Positions 7,365 through 14,718 of a DNA stretch of 17,338 bases are shown here, piece by piece; within the stretch, counting starts at the first letter, position 1; every line of letters starts with the position of its first letter. The stretch is from NCBI GenBank assembly GCA_947487325.1, contig CANKWG010000021.1, positions 1 through 17,338 of the forward strand, written 5' to 3'. The notes beneath the pieces are model-generated. The model was not told the DNA's origin. It worked only from the letters and a program-made list of their open reading frames with translations, and searched no databases. The DNA comes from Oxalobacteraceae bacterium (lineage in GTDB: Bacteria; Pseudomonadota; Gammaproteobacteria; Burkholderiales; Burkholderiaceae_D). The position numbers and the translations under genes are program-made.

Positions 7365-9307
7365 TACGCTACTCCCTCTGTGTGAATAGGAAGAATAGGA
7401 ACAATAGGAACAATAGGAACAATAGGAACAATAGGAACAATAGGAACAATAGGAACAATAGGAACAATAGGAACAATCGTCCGCGACACTTTTTTCTCCT
7501 GAATCAGCGGCAAACAACGTTTGTCGTCCTGATAAATAGAGACGCAATCCAGACATTGAAAACATTCGCTGTAGTTGACTGTGCCTGTCGGAGCAATGGC
7601 CTGATATTCACATCGATGTCGGCAAGACTGACACGGTGTACCACATGCCTCACGTCGTGGAATCCAGGACCAGCGTTGCAGAAAATTCACCGAAGCCAGC
7701 GCCGCCCCCAACGGGCAGATATAACGGCAATAGCCGCGGTAAACAACAACCCCCAACAAAAGACAGGCCACCGCCCAGAGCACATAGGGCCAGTCGCGCT
7801 GGAAATAAAAACTGATCGCAGTTTTAAAGGGCTCTATCTCCACCGCTTTTTCTGCAAAGCTTGGAGCGATATAGATTGAAGCCAGTAGCGTGGCCAGAAC
7901 GCCATACTTCACCCATTTCAATTTTTTATCCAACGCGGCACGTAGACGCTTTTGCCTGATCCCGATGGCATTGGCGAGCAAACTGATCAGCTCCTGTAAC
8001 GCGCCAAAGGGACATAACCAGCCGCAGAACGTACCGCGCCCCCAGACCAGCAACGTCACGCCGACGAATAGCCAGAGAATGACCGTCATCGGATCATTCA
8101 TCAGAAAACTCAAATCTCCACCAGTGCTCAGCGACTCAAGGGCTGCAGTGATATTGACAATCGTCAGCTGACCTTGCGCATACCAGCCGATGAAACCTAG
8201 AGTGAAGAGTAAATAAGCGGTACGCAGAATTCGTAAACGTCGACTGCTCTCACTGAATCGCTTTTGCGCAATCAGCCCCAGACTCAGAATGGCTAAGCCA
8301 CTCAATAGAATTGCAATATCCTGCCAACGCGATTGCCAGAGATTGATCCATTCACGCCAGGAATCTTGATCTTCCGATAGATAATTAATCTGCGCGCTTG
8401 TTTCAGCACCACTTTGTGATGCAGTCGTGACCTCATTTGCCAGATTTTGTCCGGCTGCTTCATTGGCCGTCTTCGGTTTTTTCGACTGCTCTGAATCCGC
8501 TTCTTTGTCGATGACTTTGCTTGATGGCTTATCTGATAGTTCAGGCACTGACAAGTCTTTTGCGGCGGCATCCGAGGATGGTGCTTTTTCCGCTACCGTC
8601 GAACCCGTAGTCGGTTTTGAAGCATATGCTAATTTCGGGTCAGACTGTGCCGGAGTAGTTACTGGCTTTACATCCGCATTTGAGTTTTGAGAATTTGATT
8701 CATTGTCGCTGTGCTTCTCATCAAAATTATCCGCAACATTGATTTTCAGCTTTGAGATAGCCACCTTAGCGGCAGCGCTCATGATCGTTCGATTGATTGC
8801 TTTTGCCGAGATCGTTCCGCGATGGACACCTCGGAGATATGCCGACTGCTCATTGCGCGAGGGCGTGTCAGTGGCCTTATGGATCTCGATTCCGTGCCGA
8901 ACCGTCAGGCCTTTGTACTGCGCTGCAAATTCAACGAGTTTGGCGTTGCCATAGCTGTCCACAAAGATAGGTTCTTTATGATCGATCAGCTTGGCACTTA
9001 ACAAACGACCCGATAAATCGATGACCACCAGAATATTTAAGGGCTTGCCGCTATAACCACGGACCGACACCACCTCATTGGTCTCAAATACATAAGCCTT
9101 AAGCTCAGGCTTACTGTCTGGCGATGCCGCATCTTTTACAAACAAGGGATAAATAGGCAGGTCGGACTGAATTTCACCGACGATGTACTGGTCCTCGAAC
9201 AGCTTCTCCAGCTCATCCTTGGGCATCATGCCTGCGCTCACATTGGATATCAGACACAGCATTACTAGCCCTGCAGTCCCGACAAACTTCGCGATGGGGT
9301 GAATCAT
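7364..9307 (-). CDS. NosR-like FMN-binding 4Fe-4S membrane protein with (IVP)n tail
   Basis: A 647-residue electron-transfer protein of the NosR/NirI type. Order: signal peptide (1-25); periplasmic FMN-binding domain to about 190, with the likely FMN-Thr165 in GTISAKAINRTI, which aligns by eye with the ATVSVMVIND-type motif of NosR; a Ser/Lys/Asp/Ala-rich linker (about 190-310); about five membrane helices from 329 to 535 carrying two CX3CP motifs (Cys428/432, Cys527/531); and a cytoplasmic ferredoxin-like tail with CX3CX2CX3C (555, 559, 562, 566) and CX2CX2CX9C (582, 585, 588, 598). The last 37 residues are nine IVP, one ILP, then IHTEGVA. NosR normally feeds electrons to nitrous oxide reductase, but no nosZ is seen here, so the true partner is unknown. 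No clear ribosome binding site precedes the ATG, which is odd. Coupled to apbE by TAATG. Confidence 0.85.
   Translation of the reverse strand: MIHPIAKFVGTAGLVMLCLISNVSAGMMPKDELEKLFEDQYIVGEIQSDLPIYPLFVKDAASPDSKPELKAYVFETNEVVSVRGYSGKPLNILVVIDLSGRLLSAKLIDHKEPIFVDSYGNAKLVEFAAQYKGLTVRHGIEIHKATDTPSRNEQSAYLRGVHRGTISAKAINRTIMSAAAKVAISKLKINVADNFDEKHSDNESNSQNSNADVKPVTTPAQSDPKLAYASKPTTGSTVAEKAPSSDAAAKDLSVPELSDKPSSKVIDKEADSEQSKKPKTANEAAGQNLANEVTTASQSGAETSAQINYLSEDQDSWREWINLWQSRWQDIAILLSGLAILSLGLIAQKRFSESSRRLRILRTAYLLFTLGFIGWYAQGQLTIVNITAALESLSTGGDLSFLMNDPMTVILWLFVGVTLLVWGRGTFCGWLCPFGALQELISLLANAIGIRQKRLRAALDKKLKWVKYGVLATLLASIYIAPSFAEKAVEIEPFKTAISFYFQRDWPYVLWAVACLLLGVVVYRGYCRYICPLGAALASVNFLQRWSWIPRREACGTPCQSCRHRCEYQAIAPTGTVNYSECFQCLDCVSIYQDDKRCLPLIQEKKVSRTIVPIVPIVPIVPIVPIVPIVPIVPIVPILPIHTEGVA
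7388..7477. repeat. Ten-copy 9-bp tandem repeat inside the NosR-like gene
   Basis: Nine perfect copies of AGGAACAAT (7397-7477) follow one variant copy AGGAAGAAT (7388-7396). On the coding (minus) strand each unit is ATTGTTCCT, Ile-Val-Pro. Because the unit is three codons, gain or loss of copies would change the protein tail length without breaking the frame. The array ends 23 bp before the apbE start. Confidence 0.97.
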
Positions 9308-9766
9308 TTTTATAATTTTTATGTTTAAAGGAAGATGCCAGAACGAGTCTACAGCAGCCCGGCAATTGCTCAGTTTTACTGAATTAGCAATTTAGGAATA
9401 AGGCTTAGTGCGGGTCAACACCACTCACCCTAAAATGATATCAAATAGATAGCAGCAAGTTTTCGGCAGCTGATTTGTCTTTTTGCGCTCATGTTCTGGT
9501 AAATTTATCCGATGACTGTTGCGGGTAGCCTCGCAAGATGAATTGGGCAGCCAAGAATTGTGGAAATGGCAATTCAACTGCAGTGGGACTGATCTGCATT
9601 GCGATCTGCATCGCGATCTTCAAGCGCACCTCAACCAGAAAACCGGTCGCTGAGCTATCTTGAAGCCATCCATTGCAGGATCACGCGGACATCGGGTTAG
9701 CCAGAACACCATCCAAGGTATAAACCAAGGCTTGGGGATCGCAAGGACGTGACGGACGGGCATGTT
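9308..9766. other. Divergent intergenic region (NosR-like gene / MORN gene)
   Basis: About 459 bp with no supported gene. It should hold promoters for the leftward NosR-like gene and the rightward MORN gene. The first 30 bp are very AT-rich. A stem-loop lies at 9364-9392 (separate entry). A short direct repeat, GATCTGCATTGC then GATCTGCATCGC, lies at about 9593-9616. No FNR or PpsR consensus site was found. Confidence 0.5.
9364..9392. repeat. Bulged stem-loop upstream of the NosR-like gene
   Basis: AATTGCT (9364-9370) pairs with AGCAATT (9386-9392), and CAGT (9371-9374) with ACTG (9378-9381) around TTT; the four bases AATT (9382-9385) are an unpaired bulge. It lies 57 bp before the NosR-like start and could be an operator or a leader-RNA element. 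There is no T run typical of a terminator. Confidence 0.4.
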
Positions 9767-10645
9767 ATGAGTACCTCACCTGAAGACAACAAACCGCTGA
9801 ACCATCTGATGGAGCGTTTGCTGCGCCTATTTTTAGCTACCGGCGAAAAATATGTGGGTGAATTCAAGCATGGCCAATATCACGGCAAAGGCATGATGAC
9901 CTACACCGATGGCGAAAAGTACATCGGCGAGTACCTTGAGGGCACACGGCACGGTCAAGGAACCTATGTCTTCGCGAACGGCGATAAATATATCGGTGAA
10001 TACAAGAATGGTACGCGTCACGGACAAGGGGTCTATACCTCTATCGACGGCAAACGCTATGTCGGAAGCTTTGATAACGGCATAGCGGATGGACACGGTG
10101 CCGAGATTTTCCCCAGCGGTAAAAAGTATGTTGGCGAGTTCAAGCAGGGCAAGCCCTTCGGCCAAGGCATTCACACCTGGCCTGACGGAGCGATGTACTA
10201 CGGCGAGCTAAGAAACGGCTTACCCAACGGAAATGGCACCTTCATTTCCGCTTGCGGCAAAAAATATGTCGGCGAATTCAAAGAAGGAAAAAAGCACGGC
10301 AAAGGCGCATTCACGTGGGCTTGCGGTGACCAGTATGTCGGCGATTACAAAGACAACAGGCGGCACGGTCATGGAACAGAGATTTATGCCGATGGTGATA
10401 AATACACCGGCGGCTGGGTCAATGATTTTTTCCACGGCCAAGGTACCTATACTTGGTCAGATGGTGCGACCTATGTCGGTGAGTGGCAAGAAGGTAAATT
10501 TCACGGCTTTGGGGTATTGACCAATACAGATGGCACCAAACAAGAAGGGTACTGGGACGAGGATCGCTTCATCGGCGAACGCCCAGACGATGTGCTTTCG
10601 CCGCGCCTGAAACTGGTGTCGCATTCGGCAAGTGCGACCGGATAG
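9767..10645 (+). CDS. MORN-repeat protein
   Basis: A 292-residue protein made almost wholly of MORN repeats. After a short N-terminal segment (about 25 residues, hydrophobic HLMERLLRLFLA), ten 23-residue repeats run from residue 26 to 255 with the pattern G-x-x-Y-x-G-E-x-x-x-G-x-x-H-G-x-G, for example GEKYVGEFKHGQYHGKG. An eleventh, degenerate unit (GTKQEGYWDEDRFIGERP) and a 19-residue tail follow. MORN repeats form an elongated beta structure and in other proteins bind membranes or other proteins; no enzyme domain is present here, so the role is unknown. The start at ATG 9767 is preferred, with GGACGGG 6 nt upstream; a GTG at 9749 in the same frame would add six residues but is poorly spaced from its AAGGA. 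It has no same-strand neighbour and converges with bciA. Adjacent repeats differ in DNA sequence, so expansion is not recent. Confidence 0.85.
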   Translation: MSTSPEDNKPLNHLMERLLRLFLATGEKYVGEFKHGQYHGKGMMTYTDGEKYIGEYLEGTRHGQGTYVFANGDKYIGEYKNGTRHGQGVYTSIDGKRYVGSFDNGIADGHGAEIFPSGKKYVGEFKQGKPFGQGIHTWPDGAMYYGELRNGLPNGNGTFISACGKKYVGEFKEGKKHGKGAFTWACGDQYVGDYKDNRRHGHGTEIYADGDKYTGGWVNDFFHGQGTYTWSDGATYVGEWQEGKFHGFGVLTNTDGTKQEGYWDEDRFIGERPDDVLSPRLKLVSHSASATG

Positions 10646-10727
10646 CCAGCCTGCCCCTACCCTATTCAACTAAATCATGGGCGCACAGTTGAGTTGGCTT
10701 GAATTTTCAAAGCGGGCAAAGATTATT

Positions 10728-11723
10728 TCAAAAAACTGCATGATCACCTCGTTCAGGCGCTTCGGCACCCTGAACCAGATCGGCATAAAAATCAAACAAA
10801 GTTTGTGTACCAGTCGAAGGCGTTGCCGCTGCATCATAGACGCCAGCCTGCGCATCCCAAACCAACATGGACTCGGTCGCGTAATAACGACCTATACGAG
10901 CCAATTCAGCTTTATCCGCCAACGCTGGAATAAATCGCCCCAAGAAACCTAGAACATGGATGATCACATCCATGAGTGCAACCGGCACATGCTTAAAGCG
11001 CACTTCCTGACCCAATAAATCAAACAGCTTTTCACCTTGCTCTTTCGGAGTGATCGCGGCTCCCGGCCCGCCTATAGGCAAGATACGATTATGGCGAGTC
11101 TGATCACGAATACAGTCGGCAATAAAATCACCCAGATCACCGTCACTGATAGGCTTGCATGAAGTCAAGGTGCCATCGCCAAACAAAAGAAAAGGCTTAC
11201 CTTTTTTTAATCGACCTATCTGCCCTGATAATGATTTGAAGAAGGCAGTCGGTCGAACAATGGAATAAGTCAGACCAGATTCAATTAATCGTTTCTCAAA
11301 GGCCAGCTTCGCATGCTGAAACGCCAACAGAGGCTTCTGAACACAAATCGCTGACAGCAAAACGAAGTGAGAAACACCGGCACTCTTTGCCGCTTCTAAG
11401 ACATCTACATGCGCTTGATAATCGATAGCCCATGCATCTTTAGGCGTTCCGGTACGCGAGGCTAAACATGATACGAGCACATCAAACCTTTCGCCTTTGA
11501 ACCCCTGATCGCGTAGTGATAGAGGATCACCCACCTGACCAAAGCGAACGGATGCACCTTCGAATAAGCTGATGCTCTCTTTAGCTTGCAGATCCCCTCG
11601 CGCACCTGCATTGAAACGAATAAAGCAAATTACCTCATGACCTTGCTGTATCAATGAGCGAACGGTCGCGAGACCAATAGTTCCCGTCGCACCGAGCACG
11701 AAAATTCGCTTGCATGAACTCAT
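10728..11723 (-). CDS. bciA: Probable divinyl (proto)chlorophyllide 8-vinyl reductase BciA
   Basis: NAD(P)H-dependent enzyme that reduces the C8 vinyl group of divinyl chlorophyllide in bacteriochlorophyll synthesis. The 331-residue protein opens with a Rossmann nucleotide-binding motif (VLGATGTIG, glycines 11, 14, 17) and follows the atypical short-chain dehydrogenase (NmrA-like) pattern. Features recalled for this family are the stretches CLASRTGTPKDAWAIDYQA and LRPTAFF-like IVRPTAFFKSLSGQ, and GGPGAAITPKEQGE. The start is taken at the ATG at 11723, with TAGGG about 10 nt upstream; an in-frame TTG at 11741 would add six residues. The placement two genes downstream of an AerR-like regulator and bchH supports the pigment role. 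A general NAD(P)-binding oxidoreductase of another function is the main alternative. It converges with the MORN gene. Confidence 0.8.
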   Translation of the reverse strand: MSSCKRIFVLGATGTIGLATVRSLIQQGHEVICFIRFNAGARGDLQAKESISLFEGASVRFGQVGDPLSLRDQGFKGERFDVLVSCLASRTGTPKDAWAIDYQAHVDVLEAAKSAGVSHFVLLSAICVQKPLLAFQHAKLAFEKRLIESGLTYSIVRPTAFFKSLSGQIGRLKKGKPFLLFGDGTLTSCKPISDGDLGDFIADCIRDQTRHNRILPIGGPGAAITPKEQGEKLFDLLGQEVRFKHVPVALMDVIIHVLGFLGRFIPALADKAELARIGRYYATESMLVWDAQAGVYDAAATPSTGTQTLFDFYADLVQGAEAPERGDHAVF

Positions 11724-11953
11724 AGAAATACGCCCTACCAAAATTTAGCAAAGTAGAAGTACGTTAAATTTTACCGCGGTAGATGCTGGATAAACGCTCA
11801 TTTATAGCAAAGCATCGCAGACTTGCTCTACATGTGCTTCGAAAATCAAGAGCTTGGGAGCCTATTCGGTCACGGTGGTTTGATGTGTCTCAAAATGTAA
11901 TGAGGGTGATTCGGCCCACTGAAAAATTTTCAAACTAGTCAGATAGCCGTCTG

Positions 11954-13177
11954 TCATGAGGCATTGCTACTCACGTGATTCGGCACGGCGAACTTCATTG
12001 GCCAAGATACCCAACACCAGACCACCATGAGTGCAGCGCAGGCTAAAAATAAACCCTGCAAACCGATGGCTCGAGCGATCACACCGCCCATAGCGCCACC
12101 GGCAAAAATACCTAAGGATTGCAAGGTGTTGTAAACCCCAAGTACAGCACCGCGCGATTCAACGGGACTCATGCGGGAGGCAAGACTCGGCTGGCTGGCT
12201 TCTAGGATATTGAAGCCGCTAAAAAACAAAAATATCAGGCCGCCAAGAACCCACACACTTTGTTGCCCTTCCGATTGGAAATACATACCAATCAAAACAA
12301 CAATAGTACTGACGATGGAACCTAAAAACAAAGGACGCAACTTGCCGCGTCGCTCCATTCGGAACAGGGTCAAACCCATGAATACAAATGAGAGCAATAC
12401 AGCGGGCAGATAGACCCAACCATGATCTTTACTGCTTACACCCGCCTGCGTCAAAAGACTGGGGATGCCAACCCACATAGCGAGCTGCACGGCATAAAGT
12501 ATAAAAACACCGAAATCGAGACGCAATAAATCTGATTGCAACAGGGTTTTGCGCAGCTGCGCCCATGTTTGCCTTGGTAAAGTCTCCGTCAAAATGGCTT
12601 CTTTCGGCGTCCAATAGACGACAATCAGGATACCGAGCAAGGCCATTGCAGCGCTGATCGAAAAAATTCCTGATAACCCAAAGTGGGCTGCCAAAATTGG
12701 ACCAATCAATAACGACAGTGCAAACATCAAACCGATGCTTGCACCTATTAATGCCATACCTTTTGTTCTGACGTGATCGCGCGTCTGATCCGCCAGCAAG
12801 GCAGTTACTGCTGCAGAGATCGCACCGCCGCCTTGTATCGCTCGTCCAAGCGCAAGGCCAGCCACGCTGGTGGCACAAGCTGCAACGACACTGCCCACGC
12901 CCAGCAAAATAAGGCCGAAGATAATCACTCGCTTGCGCCCAAATTTGTCAGCGGCGAGCCCAAATGGTATTTGCAGCACGGCCTGTACCAAGCCATACAT
13001 TCCCATGGCCAGACCGACGCTGGAAGGATCATCGCCACCGGGGTACTGGCGCGCCTCCATGATAAAGACCGGCAACACCATGAAAAGCCCGAGCATACGC
13101 AGCGAGTAAATCGTCGCCAGCGATGCGCAAGAGCGCTTTTCATCAACACTTAATGCACTGCTTTCCTGATTTGACAT
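11954..13177 (-). CDS. MFS transporter, YajR-like
   Basis: A 407-residue major-facilitator protein with about twelve membrane helices. The loop between helices 2 and 3 carries the family motif A (GLAADKFGRKRVI), and the N-terminal sequence LRMLGLFMVLPVF resembles the YajR subgroup of drug/proton antiporters. The C-terminal ferredoxin-like YAM domain of E. coli YajR is absent, as the protein stops after the last helix (WCWVSWPMKFAVPN). The substrate cannot be told. It is not of the LhaA/PucC type that is normally found in photosynthesis clusters. The ATG at 13177 has no strong ribosome binding site. It lies between bciA and the AerR-like gene on the same strand, with gaps of 230 and 334 bp, so it probably has its own promoter. 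Confidence 0.85.
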   Translation of the reverse strand: MSNQESSALSVDEKRSCASLATIYSLRMLGLFMVLPVFIMEARQYPGGDDPSSVGLAMGMYGLVQAVLQIPFGLAADKFGRKRVIIFGLILLGVGSVVAACATSVAGLALGRAIQGGGAISAAVTALLADQTRDHVRTKGMALIGASIGLMFALSLLIGPILAAHFGLSGIFSISAAMALLGILIVVYWTPKEAILTETLPRQTWAQLRKTLLQSDLLRLDFGVFILYAVQLAMWVGIPSLLTQAGVSSKDHGWVYLPAVLLSFVFMGLTLFRMERRGKLRPLFLGSIVSTIVVLIGMYFQSEGQQSVWVLGGLIFLFFSGFNILEASQPSLASRMSPVESRGAVLGVYNTLQSLGIFAGGAMGGVIARAIGLQGLFLACAALMVVWCWVSWPMKFAVPNHVSSNAS

Positions 13178-13511
13178 AAATTAGACTGGAGTGTGTGTAG
13201 TTATCATTTACCGCCAAATTCGAGCTGGCAAATGATGTTTTATTTTCGCATAGCCGAATCAGCCACTGAAAATGGCTTGGTTGCCACTTGGGCGCGCATC
13301 AGTGACAAGGATGAATCTCGGGGTACGTTGATTGAATAACATAGAAAAAATTTTGGGCTAAACAAATCGTGCGAAGTTCTCGATTTTACATGTCACCGCG
13401 GTGCATATCTGCACGGGTTCACCATTAACGTGGATTTATTCAGATTCGCGGTGTCCAAGGACCCGGCGACAGCAAATAGAACGGAGGGAGAAAATCAGGC
13501 AGGGTACGGAA
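13178..13511. other. Intergenic region between the AerR-like and MFS genes
   Basis: 334 bp with no supported gene on either strand. The part near 13178 should hold the MFS promoter. No hairpin with a T run was found after the AerR-like stop, and no TGT-N12-ACA (PpsR/CrtJ) site: TGT...ACA at about 13452 has 14 bp between the half-sites instead of 12. Confidence 0.45.
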
Positions 13512-14414
13512 TCAAGCTGATTGAGAAAACAGCGTCCGAGCTAACTCAACAGCGCTAGTCGCATCGGAAGCGGCAGCATCAGCCCCAACAACCTTGTACA
13601 GGTTGGGAGACAGTGCTACCAAAGGACCGCCAATCAATATCTTGACATCGCGATTCGATGAGGCGACCCGGATGGCTCGAATAGTATTTGCGAGAGAGTC
13701 CACGTGGTCTTCAGTACCCACGGACAAGCCAACGACTTGAAACCAATCTTTTTCGACCGCTGCCAAGAGAATGGCTTCTGAGGATCCCAATTCCATCCAG
13801 ACTTGCCAACCTTCGCGCCGGAAAAAATCGGACACCATCAGTACGCCAAGGGTATGTAACGAGCCGGGAACAGGCGCAAACAACGCCCTCATACCCTCCA
13901 TGGGTCCTTTACGCTTTTCCTGAAACTCCGATCCTAAACGCAGTGTAATTTTCTGCATTTTGATCAAGCCTATCGTCACCTGGGTAAAGTCACATAAATC
14001 CTCTTCCCAGAGATATCCCAGATGCCGAGCTGCCGGTGCTAGTAGGTGTAGAAATATGGCGTCTGAGCCCAAACCTTGTGCCATAAGCGACTGAACGAAG
14101 AGATCAGTGGCTTCCTGATCCGCACTAATGCAAAGCGATGAAAATTCTACTATTTCATCCTGGCTGGGAAGTTCAGTTCTGATACCGTCCGTTGAATAAA
14201 ATGGATCGGCATACTCTGTTGATTTTATTAAACTCGGGATAATTTGGGATTCCAGAATTTGCATCAAGGAGGTCTGACAAGCGTCTTTATCGCCCGCGCG
14301 TTCGGAATGGCGAGATGATCCTGGTTGGCCACCGGATGCTTCATCCGCTGACATCAACCAAAATTTCTTCTTTGGAAGGGCAGAACGAATTGCCGCTACA
14401 AAATCAAAGTTCAC
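13512..14414 (-). CDS. ppaA: AerR/PpaA-like B12-domain photosynthesis regulator
   Basis: A 300-residue protein resembling AerR/PpaA, which bind cobalamin (or a tetrapyrrole) and antagonise the photosynthesis repressor PpsR/CrtJ in light- and oxygen-dependent control. The helical cap domain is seen at about residues 101-160 (LHLLAPAARHLGYLWEEDLCDFTQVTIGL, a strong family resemblance). A Rossmann-like B12-binding domain follows, with PGSLHTLG (residues 183-190) in which His187 fits the cobalamin-ligand position of AerR, then LSVGTE and KILIGGPLV. The N-terminal 95 residues are variable and low in similarity. The start is a GTG at 14414 with GGGGGAG 5 nt upstream. It follows bchH on the same strand, as expected in a photosynthesis gene cluster. 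The choice of the name ppaA over aerR is arbitrary. Confidence 0.8.
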   Translation of the reverse strand: MNFDFVAAIRSALPKKKFWLMSADEASGGQPGSSRHSERAGDKDACQTSLMQILESQIIPSLIKSTEYADPFYSTDGIRTELPSQDEIVEFSSLCISADQEATDLFVQSLMAQGLGSDAIFLHLLAPAARHLGYLWEEDLCDFTQVTIGLIKMQKITLRLGSEFQEKRKGPMEGMRALFAPVPGSLHTLGVLMVSDFFRREGWQVWMELGSSEAILLAAVEKDWFQVVGLSVGTEDHVDSLANTIRAIRVASSNRDVKILIGGPLVALSPNLYKVVGADAAASDATSAVELARTLFSQSA

Positions 14415-14543
14415 GAGTCTCCCCCAATACTCCTAACTACCCACCGCACGAGGTCATTATTGGAATGACTTTTTAATATTTATTTAGTATTGCTCACGGG
14501 CATTAGTCAAAGTAACAGAAGTGCATGGAAATGTAAAAAGAAG

Positions 14544-14557
14544 TTTAGTCGACTAAA
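14544..14557. repeat. 14-bp perfect palindrome
   Basis: TTTAGTCGACTAAA reads the same on both strands. It overlaps the left arm of the next hairpin by 3 bp. It could be a protein-binding site for the leftward AerR-like promoter, which lies about 130 bp downstream. Confidence 0.5.
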
Positions 14558-14584
14558 AATTGGGCCCGGCCAGCTCCAATTTTT
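14555..14584 (-). terminator. Candidate terminator downstream of bchH
   Basis: AAAAATTGG (14555-14563) and CCAATTTTT (14576-14584) form a perfect 9-bp stem with a 12-nt GC-rich loop. Read leftward from bchH it gives a hairpin whose 3' arm ends in a T run. It lies 135 bp past the bchH stop. The stem is AT-rich, which weakens the call, and the symmetry would let it work in both directions. Confidence 0.4.
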
Positions 14585-14718
14585 CTGTACTGACGCAAAG
14601 CACCGTTTGCCCTATGAAAAGGCGAACAGGCTTGGTAGAAAAGGGCAACAAATAGGGCGCTCTTTGGTGACTTTATGTTGTGAAATACGACTAGGAATTT
14701 AGTTTTTAAAAAAACAAC

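Larger units (their letters stand above)
14415..14718. other. Intergenic region between bchH and the AerR-like gene
   Basis: 304 bp without a gene. It contains two adjacent palindromes (separate entries) and an AT-rich stretch (about 14470-14490) that could be the AerR-like promoter read leftward. A near-miss to a PpsR/CrtJ site at about 14586 (TGT...CAC) does not fit the TGT-N12-ACA rule. Confidence 0.5.

Noticed and set aside
7365..7565. Upstream extension of apbE reading Ser-Tyr-Cys repeats
   Set aside because: This is the shadow of the Ile-Val-Pro repeat in another frame. The ATG at 7364 has a good ribosome binding site and a TAATG coupling to the preceding gene.
7382..7879. Rightward frame with Asn-Arg-Asn repeats
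   Set aside because: It is the antisense reading of the same 9-bp repeat and of the NosR-like gene, which is supported by cysteine motifs and membrane helices.
9436..9443. TGATATCA as a possible FNR site upstream of the NosR-like gene
   Set aside because: It is an 8-bp palindrome without the TTGAT-N4-ATCAA layout.
13452..13471. TGT...ACA as a PpsR/CrtJ site
   Set aside because: The gap is 14 bp, not 12, and no second site is nearby.
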